64,000 nucleotides of DNA from assembly GCA_016800925.1 (NCBI GenBank), contig JABCPU010000305.1:17250-81249 (forward strand), in the 5' to 3' direction. The first letter of the stretch is position 1. Each line of letters begins with the position of its first letter. Both the position numbers and the translations under genes were made by a program. This document shows, piece after piece, positions 1-9,368 of the stretch. The notes below the pieces were generated by a model, which was not told the origin of the DNA, made no database searches, and worked only from the letters and a program-made list of their open reading frames with translations. The stretch is from Suillus spraguei. Its lineage: Eukaryota > Basidiomycota > Agaricomycetes > Boletales > Suillaceae.

Positions 1-630
1 CAGTTGTAGAGAAAATCAGGATATCGTCCATGTAGATAACCATCCATCCTTCGTTGATTTCCTGCTGGAAGGTACGATTCATGTATGCTTGGAAAGTTGC
101 CGGGGAATTGCAGAGGCCAAAGAACATGACATTTGGTTCAAAGAGACCAAACTCCGTAGTAAAAGCAGCTTTCCAGCGATCATCGGGATGGATGCGAATA
201 TTGTTGTAGCCGGACCGGATATCCATTTTCGTAAAGAACTGTGCGTTGTGAAGGCATGCGACAAGGGAGATAGGGAGTGGGAGCGGATAGGCGTTCTTGA
301 CTGTCCAATCATTAATGTAGTGATAATCTTGACAGGGACGCAATTCTCCACTCTTCTTTCCCACAAAGAAGAAGCCACTGGCTTGGGGTGACTTCGATTC
401 CGAGATGAAACCTTTCGCAACGTTTTCATCGATAAACATTTTGACGGCAGCGCGTTCTTTTTCTGATAGCGGGTAAACCTTGGACATGCGAGGGATAAAA
501 CCGGGTTTAGTATCGATCTGATGATCAATACCAGGGCATTCAGGGGGTGGTTTATTTAACCCGTCTTTAGCAAAGACGTCGGCGAAGTCGTGTAGATAGT
601 TCGGGACCAATTCTCTGAAGGATTTCCTTT
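1..630 (-). pseudogene. Gypsy-1 pol, reverse transcriptase part (open at the window edge)
   Basis: Read on the minus strand, this stretch contains the RT fingers and palm. It includes KKSGELRPCQDYHYIN, KMDIRSGYNNIRI, FFGLCNSPATFQ and, at about positions 20-31, the catalytic box VIYMDDILIF with both Asp residues. It is open from the frameshift near 620-635 to position 1 and must continue off the left edge. RT copies the element RNA into DNA inside the Gag particle. The frame has no start of its own, because it is normally made as part of Gag-Pol. Confidence 0.8.
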
Positions 631-1803
631 CTTTTCCTTCTCATCCATGGCGAATTCCTGAGCTTTGTTACTGTATTTTGGAGGGGAAGGGAGTTGTTCG
701 AGTCGGGAAGTTCCATCATGTGTAAGAGGTGTGTCCATGGATACTTCTTCTATGATTCTCATGCTGACTCCGTTGGTATCATATTCCACAAGAAATTCTC
801 CATCTCCAAGTTCATAGGAGGAGATTTCGCGTACTTCTGGCGCATGCCACACATCTTGCATTGTGTTGAATTGGTCATCATCCTCTGTTGGGATCAACGA
901 GGGCACGGGTTCTTCTTCATCGGGAATTTCTTCAATTGAACTTGAAGGAGTATGTTGAAGAATTTTCGGAGGGACATAGAACTTGGATAATTTCGGTATG
1001 TTGGTATCTCGTCCGGGGATCTCCTCTTCTGCTTTTCTTTTTCCATACTTCTGTTCTTCTATTGGCCATTGCTCAGTAGGTTCTTGTCCGGCCCGATGCT
1101 CAGGTTCAGATTCATTCTTGCGCTTTTCTGCGCGGGGAATCGGTGATACTGCTCGTGGTAGTTGTACACGGGGAGTAGGGTCTGTAGTACATGGCATTTG
1201 TACTTCTGGTTTGGGATCTTTGGCAGTTGAAGGGATAACGAGTGATCTTGGAAGTTGGGAGTATTGCCATTTCTTAGAATGACAATTGAAGGCTGGGGGC
1301 AATCCATTCTTCTTCCGATCCGTATCCATATCGATTTCGATTTCATCCGATTTCGTTGTTCGAGGAAGGACGAGTGTTTCAGCAGCCCAATCTATACTTG
1401 GGTTCATTGCACATAACCACGGAATTCCCAAAAGGATTTGATCTCTTCTTCCTAGTTTGGTGATATTGAATTTTCCATACATGGTTCGTTCATCAATTTT
1501 GACCACGAGGAGACAATAGTGTGTGATTGGTCCTCCTTTGATAAGGGTTCCATCTGCCGTAGTAACTCGAAACGGTGTTTTAAGTTTTCGTCGTGTGATT
1601 TGATGGAGTTTCACAAACTCTTTGGAAATAAAGGTTCCTGCTGCGCCCGAATCAATAACAGCGGTGGTGTCGACGGATTTCAAGCGAGTACACGAGTGGA
1701 GGGTGATAGGGATACGAAGTTCTTTTCTTTCACCTACAGCACATACAAGTCTTAGTAGTACATTGGGAGAAACATACGTTGAATCTTTGTTTCTCCAATT
1801 CAA
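556..1803 (-). pseudogene. Gypsy-1 pol, protease part (broken before RT)
   Basis: The frame opens at the end of gag without an ATG at the overlap. It encodes a retropepsin-like aspartic protease: the active-site motif VIDSGAAGTFIS is followed by the LLGIPWL flap/Ile-Leu-Gly region. A long Pro/Glu/Lys-rich linker follows, then a short conserved lead-in to reverse transcriptase. Around 620-635 the reading frame changes by one base: past that point the RT-like sequence continues in another frame, while this frame stops at 556. The protease would cleave Gag-Pol in the particle. The break separates it from RT unless it is a sequencing indel in the short A/G run there. Confidence 0.7.
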
Positions 1804-2633
1804 AAATCCTCAACAATCCGCCTCACAGTTTCTTCTTCTTCTTCTTCTTTGACTTCAGTTTGTTGAAGCGGGGTCTTCTTCTTTTTCTCAGGACAATTAT
1901 GAATACGATGTCCTGTCTTCTTGCATCCAAAGCATTGTCCCTTCTTCATGCATTCAGATCTCTCCGTATCGGAGATTCGATCTACAACCATTGCGTTGGA
2001 ATCATGGTTCGGTATGTAACGTGCATTTCCATAGTTCTTCTTCTTCTGTTGTGGAGCATGACGTGTCCTCATGGCTTGGAGACGATGATGAGAATTGTCA
2101 ATGGAAACGCATTGCAGCACAACATCTCTGAATACTTCTGAGACATCTCCTAGTGCGAAAAGCTTTGTAAGGATGCCCCAATTCAGGCCATCTTGGAAGA
2201 ATTGGATCTTCATTGCGTTATCGGTGATATGAGCCTTGGCTGCAAGTGCCTCAAAGTCAGCAATATAAGTATGGAGATCTCCGCTTCCTTGTTTGAGGTC
2301 CCTGAGTTTTGTGAGTGCGGTCCCTTTGGTATCCACTGGGTTGAAGGCTTCTTTGAAGCTTTTCATAAAATCCACCATTGTCCCATAACCAACTTTTTGT
2401 CCAGAGGTGTCGGTTGATTGAGCATGATCAAGAAATTGCTCCTTCCAGGATTTAGCATTCTTTTCGGTCATAAAGGATGTTATGAAAATGATCTTCTGCT
2501 TGTTGGTGGTGTAAAGCTTTTCGTTGATGTCAAAGTGTAGATTACATGACTGGATAAATTTGCGAGAGTTGTCGCGATCTCCATCAAAACCGGTTGGCTG
2601 ACCGATTTTGTATTCAAAGTCTTTGGTTGTCAT
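1800..2633 (-). CDS. Gypsy-1 gag polyprotein
   Basis: This 277-residue frame starts at an ATG (2633) and ends in a TGA at 1800-1802. It would form the nucleocapsid shell of the retrotransposon particle. The central region resembles the retrotransposon gag domain, with Trp and Phe positions around SWKEQF and the motif LRDLKQGSGDLHTY. Near residues 235-248 there is one CCHC zinc knuckle, CFGCKKTGHRIHNC, for RNA binding. The tail is Glu-rich. The pol frame starts one base back (-1) relative to gag and overlaps its stop. The overlap contains a run of five T, so a -1 frameshift or reinitiation is possible, but no perfect slippery heptamer is present. Confidence 0.8.
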   Translation of the reverse strand: MTTKDFEYKIGQPTGFDGDRDNSRKFIQSCNLHFDINEKLYTTNKQKIIFITSFMTEKNAKSWKEQFLDHAQSTDTSGQKVGYGTMVDFMKSFKEAFNPVDTKGTALTKLRDLKQGSGDLHTYIADFEALAAKAHITDNAMKIQFFQDGLNWGILTKLFALGDVSEVFRDVVLQCVSIDNSHHRLQAMRTRHAPQQKKKNYGNARYIPNHDSNAMVVDRISDTERSECMKKGQCFGCKKTGHRIHNCPEKKKKTPLQQTEVKEEEEEETVRRIVEDF

Positions 2634-2803
2634 ATTTGGCGATTCGTCTGGTGAGTTATACTTTCTCGGTGCCTACACGCGCTGTCTTGCTGTCCGTTAG
2701 GGCTTGTCTTTTAGCGTACGTGTACGCTAATCTGCTTATCTTAAGCAATCAGGGTTCGAGGTTGAAGACTGGATAGTCGACGATCGGGTGGACTTTAATC
2801 TTT

Positions 2804-4154
2804 TGTTACAACTGGGATGGCATCACCAGTGACAGTGAAAAGACACAGCCGGTCTGCTGGGAAGTTCTTACAATGTCCAAAAAAAGTACAAGGTGAAAGT
2901 ACAAGGAACGCGTTCCGAGTATGATCAAGGGTTTGGCCTCAAAGACAAATCTAAGAGGTTCTGCGAGAATAGAGACTAAGGCTAAGGAGTGCTTAGACTT
3001 AGAGACGATTCAAGACGACTTTAGGTTGGAGACCTAAGCGAAGGAGATTCCAGGTAAAACCCAGTAAGATTAAAGTAAAGAATATACTACAAGTACAACG
3101 TGCTTAAATAGACCAATATGTGTGCACGGACCAAGAGAGACGTGAGAAAGTAATTGCGTATCCAAATAAGGAAGGCAACTATAGTACAGATGCGTTGAGC
3201 ATATGAGTCAGAGTCATGTAACATGATATACAGGTAAGGAAACAAAGAAAGAACAAATAGGGGCACATACGATTGTAACAGACACTCCTGAGTGGAGACG
3301 AGCAGATGCTTGTCGAGAGGCAATCGCACTAGCGATGTGGACTGATTATCTTGAGGAACGCACACGAAGGCGACTCCCATTGCCATAGTTGCTGTTAAGA
3401 CCGTACTCAAGGGGTGAAAGATCTGAAGGGCTTTGGCCTCAGTTCGTGCACTGTGCCCCTTGTCCGAGTAATGCCCCTTATTTCAGAGAGGAGATATATG
3501 TCCGAAGATCCGGACATCCGAAGGTATTGGATATGGTACATTTGAAGGTTATCTGGAGCATAGGGATGAAACGAGGATTAAGGCTAGCTTCGGAATGGGT
3601 TCCTAACTAGAAACTGACAGAGGTAGACTATCCAAAGATAGAGTCAGAGATATAGACTAAAGGAATCAATCCTAAGTCTTGGAAGATGACTTAGAGTGGA
3701 AAGTGTCTCAAGTCCAGAGGAAACAGAATGAGCAGAATCTAAGATGATATTCGAACTAAGGTTCTATGAAGATCTACAAGTGTTTTATATACTGTAAGTA
3801 TCTAATACGGATAATCAACAAGTCCGGGACCAAGGGCTATGTACGAAGTGTAACAGAAGTCTATTAGTTAATGCGCAGCGGATCAGTAAGCACGAATCAG
3901 AAATGAAACACAGGTAACGGATCAGTGACACAGGATGGAAGTATACACAGCCAGAATACCAGAAACAGGAGGAATGATGAAAGGAGATAGACGCAGATAT
4001 ACACAAGGGAGTTAGAGTGTGAGAAGAGGGCACATTTGGATGGGTGATCCGGACAGGATCCGTGGACCGGACGGAAATAGAATTGATCGGATCTGATCGG
4101 ATATGGTTGGATCAGAGATCAGAAGTATGGTATATGACAGTTGCAGGTATTACA
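2804..4154 (-). repeat. probable 5' LTR of Gypsy-1, split by a solo LTR
   Basis: Upstream of gag, the minus-strand sequence ending at 2804 has the form of an LTR 3' end (CCCAGTTGTAACA). The segment 2804-3392 has an A/G-rich composition like other LTRs in the window and a TATA-like tctatttaag on the minus strand near 3110. The other end is tentatively the ...ttaca near 4151-4154. The solo LTR at 3393-4139 plus one 5-bp duplication would then be an insertion into it. The matching 3' LTR is outside the window, so the boundaries cannot be checked here. Confidence 0.4.
3393..4139 (-). repeat. solo LTR of the Gypsy-3 family
   Basis: The sequence starts tgttaagaccgt and ends gtatatgaca. It aligns along its whole length with the two LTRs of Gypsy-3 (23344-24112 and 30515-31283) but is shorter (747 against 769 bp). 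It is flanked by a 5-bp target duplication, gttgc, at 3388-3392 and 4140-4144. No internal element sequence is present, so it is most simply the product of recombination between two LTRs. Many CG dinucleotides of the intact LTRs are CA or TG here. Confidence 0.9.
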
Positions 4155-4285
4155 ACAAATTTGTACCAATGCTATGTTACAATCATATATTCTGAGTCAA
4201 CCGATGCCCGGCGTGTCAGCACACCATCATCCTGTGAGTCAACTGATGTATGGCGTGGGCTGCGTGGCTCACCACCGCAAAGTAC

Positions 4286-5406
4286 TCACTTCTCCTCCAA
4301 CCACTCAGCCCTTGTCACTTCATCTAATGAGTAAAAGATGATGGCCTGGTTCTCATGTTCAGCCAAAAAATTGGCAATGGCCAAGCGCTCTTTACTCGTT
4401 AGTTCCACGCATGTATTGAGTAAGGAAACAGCCCTTCCAACGTGTGTGGAAGGCTGCACTGGCAGCTGCGGAACTAACACAAGGCTCTTCTGCATCTCAG
4501 GTACGACTTCAATGAGGCTCTTCATTGTTTCAGTGCCTTCCTGCTGCACCAATAATGTGGCAGATGGCGGCCGACTTCATTTCTGGGAGCCTGCAGCTGA
4601 TGCAGGGGAAAGTGCACTAAATTTACGCTTTCCACAGCTAATACTTGTCCATGCGGAGTCAGTAGTAGAGCCTTCAGTGGAAGGAGAGAGGAAGGTGGAT
4701 GGAACATGTGGCCCAAGCGTGCTGGGGGGATGGAAGATGGTATAGGGTCCAGGGGAGTTGTGTTGCTGGTGGTGGCAGTGGCTTTGGTGCCTCTGTGAAT
4801 ATGGGAACCTTTTGACTTGGTCGGCATCAACTGTTCCATGGTTTCAAAGTAATCAAAGCCCTTCATCATGAAGGGCTTTGCATGAGGATGGGCCTGAAAA
4901 AAAAACATTATCAAGGGGAATCTGTAGTCTAGTGCAATGACTCACCTTAGTAAAGCATGCCCACACATCATCCTTTCTGTCTGTGATACCTGCTCCCTGC
5001 TCATTACTCCATGTAAAACCTGATGTACATTTATTTCAACAATGCTTTGGTATGATTTCTTCAACTATAAATACACATGATCAGATTATTGCTACTGAAA
5101 AGTTTACTAGAGACATACCGCTGTCCATTTGTTCTTACAGACTATACCACTCTTTTCTGCACCCCTCTGATGTGGGTATTTTGCATTGAGGTGGGTGGAT
5201 GCTTGATTGAAAGTAGGCATCTTGAAGCCTCCATCACCTGATGAAGGAAACACCAGCACCAGGAACTCAAGGAAGGTCGTTTCCTCTGCCTTCAACCACA
5301 CTGCAGGAGCCTTCCGGGTTGTTCCACCCACAGCAATGGATGCCACACCAATATTACCTCGAGAACATAGGGAATGTGAGGAGCCACAGCTTGATTTATC
5401 AGACAT
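4286..5406 (-). CDS. Myb/SANT-like DNA-binding domain protein, multi-exon, probably degenerate
   Basis: Exon 1 (5406 to about 5119) starts MSDKSS and contains a Myb/SANT-like helix region: VWLKAEETTFLEFLV, then CKNKWTA at the exon end. After a GT-AG intron the next exon begins LKKSYQS (near 5064), completing the typical CKNKW...LKK recognition motif. Further blocks fit the family: SGFTWSNEQGAGI, DDVWACFTKAHPHAKPF and a C-terminal helix ending EWLEEK at 4286. Junctions near 5020-5040 and 4560-4740 were not resolved and may include frameshifts. Such proteins are abundant in Agaricomycetes, often near transposons. The target is unknown. No transposase was found beside it. Confidence 0.55.
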
Positions 5407-5550
5407 TTCAATGACAACAGTACGTATCTACATTCTACTATCAGCGCTGACAATGGATGGTCGGGTGATCCCGCTCATGTGCAGTCATCACATGCAGTTT
5501 TGAACTGGGAATTTTGAACCTGGAGTCGCTGTCCAAACTACACCTTACTT

Positions 5551-5752
5551 GACAGTTTATTCCAGTTTATTTCTTTATGAGCACTCAAAAAAATAAAATT
5601 TAAAAGGGCTGCTCAATTCATTCAGTTCACGTTCAATTGGGAGCCAAGTTCACCGGTTTGCTGCTAAGCGTCACCAAACTTTGTCCTAAATGGGACTTGT
5701 ACCTAAACCTTATGGCACACAGCACCAGCACTTCAAGTGTAGTGAATTATCT
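5551..5752 (+). repeat. inverted terminal repeat, left arm, of the DIRS-like element
   Basis: The core from about 5606 (gggctgctcaattcattcag) through ctgctaagcg and gggactt (about 5695) aligns with the reverse complement of 19663-19737. Weaker similarity extends inward to about 5752 (agtgaattat against agtgagttat) and outward to cagtttatt near 5553. An A-rich stretch of about 40 bp near 5560-5605 is present only in this arm. DIRS elements carry such inverted termini. Confidence 0.7.
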
Positions 5753-5896
5753 ACAAGCAGTCTCAAAGCACATTCTGAATCTATGCGTTCTTGTTTCATT
5801 TTGTGGACACATAGAAATTAATGGATTGTTCAATGTATGACTAGCATTTGAACTAACAGGACTAAAAAAGAGATAGACACATGTAGGTGTTTGGGC

Positions 5897-5916
5897 AAAA
5901 CCCCACAGGGGTTTTT
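5897..5916. other. perfect short palindrome, possible hairpin terminator
   Basis: aaaacccc, a 3-base loop, then ggggtttt. It lies between the tyrosine recombinase stop (6088) and the left terminal repeat, so it could fold in the 3' untranslated RNA of the element. No functional evidence. Confidence 0.3.
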
Positions 5917-6087
5917 GGCCAGAAACAACACTCTGAACCTGGGAGGACGAGATTAGCCATGATTCCCAATTTATAAGGAGCCTCACAATGCATCAGGCGT
6001 AGCTTGGACTCCCTATTATTAGGCGCGAGGCGAGACATACCTTGGGTTAATGCAACTGTGGCATAGTATAGCGAGTGAAAGGTTCGA

Positions 6088-7495
6088 TCACTGGAGTGTC
6101 TTGTAATATGGCACCATTATCATAGTGTGATTGTGAAGATAAAGAGTGAAGGTGTCACTTGACCATCTTCCCATAGACTTGATGACATCAAAAGGGATTC
6201 CATGCAGTAAATATTCGAGTGTTCCTCCAATTCGAATACTGTGGCCTTTCAACTCTGGGGATCCACCTTGCTTGGCGATGACTCCGATCCTCTTTAAGAA
6301 GGCTCCTCACGTCAATGGACGCATGCCTTTGGGGTGTTTCCATGCGAATAAATGATGATCTGGTGTGGGTTCATTAATCAAGAAATGGTTGGAGAGCGCT
6401 GCTTTCAGGTTCAGTGTGTCTGATTGTTTGGCCCAATAAATGTCTTCGCCGTCCATTGACATCTTTGTGCATGGTAGCTGTATCTTGGAGACTTGTAAGC
6501 CATGACGATCCTCTTCATCTAGGAGCACATCTCTCCGTTTCACATGTTGATTTGGTGCAAATAGTTTGATTGATTTCACCTTCAACTCTCCAAGATGTGC
6601 TAGTGAGTAAAAGGCTGTTGTTAGGCATGCGAATACAGCGGCATCTAGAGGAGTTTCAAGATTCAGATACATACATATTTTTTGATGAAAGCTACTGTGG
6701 AAGGGTCTCGCTTTGGACGTTTTGAGTTGGCAGGAGCTTTGTTAGCCGCTCCGTCTAAGGCTGATTTCAACTCCCCATGGTCTACTTTCCAGGTTTGTCC
6801 ATGAAGGATGTGCCAAGCCCAAATACCAAAGACATAGTTGGCCAATGTTTTCCCGGAATACACTCCTGTGCAGCTTGCAACAAAAGTGAGCATTGTAAGA
6901 GTGTCGATAGGGCATCGTTCATGCTCCGGGATGCTTCATGTGTGTCACAAAAAGGTGAAAAACTAATAAACCAGCTCCGTACGATATTCTGGTTCCTTGC
7001 AACCAAGATGAGTTCATTACTGATATTACGCATTGAAGGTCATCATCCATGATGGCGAGAATTTGACCATCTGAGCCTCTCAAATGATCTACTGTGAAGC
7101 GGAGACCATAACTTGAGCCGTTCACATGCTAGGCAATGTGGATGTAATGATGATACTAGGGGAGTTAATCCCACTTTGTATGGCGCTGGTTTGGATAGTG
7201 AGAGTGTGGGTGTGAGTGGGGTCGTGAAGCAAGAGTGATGACTTGGGTTCGGTTGTTCTATCTCGATGTTCTGAGAATGTACTGTGCTCTCAACTGACAG
7301 TGGGATTACAGGGATATTGGACAGTAGGTGCGATGGAGAAGCAGACAATTGGAGAAATGATTGATTAGCTTGGTGTGGGTTCAAAGGGATTGTAGATAAA
7401 ACGACAGAGTGAGTTGGGAATTGGGATGTGTGGCAGTAAGAATTTCTGGTCTCCATAGATGCCTCGGTGACACGCACCAAACTGGTCTGGTGCAT
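6088..7495 (-). pseudogene. DIRS-like tyrosine recombinase, decayed
   Basis: Conserved blocks run in order on the minus strand: CLACERLKLW, SYGAGLLVFH, YSGKTLANYVFGIWAWHILHG, NSKRPKRDP, LDAAVFACLTTAFYS and LFAWKHPKGMRPLT. The catalytic end has GHSIRIGGT (the H..R box), GRW, and the Tyr in FTLYLHNH. The stop is TGA at 6088-6090. The enzyme should rejoin circular element DNA to the genome. The first catalytic Arg, normally in an ARxGE motif, is His here (AHLGE). The blocks lie in different frames, so frameshifts or unresolved introns interrupt it. A Pro/Ser-rich N-terminal region precedes the core. Confidence 0.75.
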
Positions 7496-8892
7496 GGCTG
7501 ACTAAACACTACTGCAGCTGACAAATAGTACCAGGACTATAATAGCTTAGTGTTCTTCTATTCAGAAATCAATCCATGATGCAGAATCAAAAGTTTCTTT
7601 TTGCTCGTAAAAGTTTGCTTATTATTTCTAATTCATTTTTCATGGGTGTGTTTATGTATGTTTGGCTACAGAAACTACTTCATAAGATTCCCACAGATGT
7701 CAGGTGACCCCAGCAAAATAATTACATAGAGTTACCCTCAGAAAAACTCATGAAACACACTATGATTCACTCGCGTCACCTCTATGCATCTACAAAAAGT
7801 GCAAATTTATGCTTCAAATATTACATAATTGATATTCCTCCTAGGATAGCCACCAATAGTCACCTGATCTCAAATTTATGCATAGCCATTGATATCCACA
7901 TGACTTCTTCTCACACACTTGAGCATATTACAAATCAACTATGACAATATTCAATAAATAGGGTAGGTCAGCACCCCTACAAAATGTGGGAAAACAGTAG
8001 CATAGCCATTCATTTTGTCTATATAATACCCACCTTTTTGTCAATAAAAAGAGATTTTCTCCCCCTCAGAAATATAACTGAGAGTGAAGTGTGAGCAGCA
8101 CTATCAGCACACTGTCAAGAACATTGTCAACAACAGTAAGATTGGAAGTCTACACTGTGAGATAGCACTACCTTGAGCTCACTGTGCTCAACAACTAGCA
8201 AGACCCTGAGCTCACTGTGTCTGACAATCAGCAAGACAACAATTTTTTTTTCTTTGACAAATTCATTCTAGTTTCTTTCATCATCTTTCTCTCTGTTTTT
8301 CTTTCTCTGTTGTCTGTTTCCTTGCTTCTGTTTCTTTTGAATCTTTCTCTTTTCTTCTTTTTCTTTGATTACTGGTCTCTCTCTCTCTTTCAAAGTTTGT
8401 TGGTGCTGAGTGTCCTTGTGTTTTTGATATTTGTGTTGTCTCTTTAGTCCATCTAAGGCCAGAGTAGCTTAGTAGGAGAGACTTCAGAAGTTGATAGCAA
8501 CACTCTATCTTGCACATCTGAGTAGCAATACTGAGTTGAGGTCTTCACTGACTGATAGACTCTAGTTATTGAAAGGGGACTTGGTATTGAAATCCAAGGA
8601 CGTCCGTTCCTGCTAACTGCTTAATACTCATAGTGAGTTCCTTGGCAGCAGGTTCAATAGTAAGCTAGAAGATCTCTGAAGTAGTGATCAGTCTTGACCA
8701 GGGATTCTACCTGCTTGTCTGAGAGGGTGATTGTTGTAATTTCCCACAAGTTTTGGTAGCACAATTGTTGCAAAACACCTGCATTCTGTTGAAGAGAGTA
8801 ATTCAGCCAGTTACTTCTGTTTCTAAGTTTGTTCGACTTCTGTGTTTTTCTTTGAAGTTTAGTTGTTTCAAGAATCTTTGTCATTGTCCAAG
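7496..8892. other. AT-rich block between recombinase and RT; possible remnant of another LTR element
   Basis: No credible gene is seen in these 1.4 kb. On the plus strand there is a TG-start candidate at about 7699 (tgtcaggtgacc), a TATA-like tctatataata near 8028, and aataaa near 8042. A pyrimidine-rich track lies near 8240-8450, and ttggtattgaaatcc, which could be a primer-binding site, lies near 8579. Together these resemble the U3-R-U5 layout of an LTR. The other side of the insertion scar (15436-15590) is equally featureless. The assignment is weak. Confidence 0.3.
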
Positions 8893-9368
8893 TGTCACAA
8901 CCCACAAAACGAATTAACGCTAGGGCAGAGACTAGGACTCAAACTAAGGTTGTCACAGGAAAAGAGAGGAGCAAGGACGTCTTGGATTGCTACAGGTGTA
9001 GATACAAGAGGTTTGAACTAAAGAACTACTACAGCGAAACTAGCTAACTATATACACATATTGAAACTGAGATATAAACTGAGTTTGAAACTACTAGCCA
9101 ATCATAAAATAGAAATGAGAATCGTACGATGTGATGATTGTGACATTGTTATGACATCATATTCTAGAAGGTTCTAAGATCACGTGACACTATCTTATCT
9201 TATCTTATCCGATAGCATCATAAAAGATCTCTTCGTCTTCATCAGGAAGTTCAGTTATAGAAGCGGTTATAGGGATTTCAATGGAGTTTGTGTTTGTCTT
9301 AGCGCTGGGTTTAGACGCTTTAGGGAAATTGAGGAAAGAGTAATGATTTGTATTTGGAATTCGTGACA
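8893..9368 (-). repeat. Gypsy-2 3' LTR
   Basis: This is a 476-bp repeat with TGT...ACA ends that matches 14955-15430 by eye. The pol reading frame runs into it and stops at 9205. It contains a short tandem tatct repeat (tatcttatcttatcttatc) near 9191-9209. Confidence 0.95.

Larger units (their letters stand above)
1..4154 (-). mobile_element. Gypsy-1: Ty3/gypsy LTR retrotransposon, 5' part, cut by the window edge
   Basis: On the minus strand the order is probable 5' LTR, gag, aspartic protease and reverse transcriptase, which is the Ty3/gypsy order up to RT. The rest of pol (RNase H, integrase) and the 3' LTR lie beyond position 1. The probable LTR inner boundary is near 2804, where the minus strand ends in a TTGTAACA-type terminus. 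The outer boundary, placed near 4154, is uncertain because a foreign solo LTR sits inside. A frameshift near 620-635 suggests that this copy is no longer functional. Confidence 0.75.

Noticed and set aside
8217..8447. Phe/Leu/Ser-rich 76-residue frame
   Set aside because: Translation of a pyrimidine-rich low-complexity tract, not a gene.
9205..9368. Separate small gene duplicated at 9184-9366 and 15246-15428
   Set aside because: Both are the same LTR segment. The plus-strand frame is antisense to the pol tail.
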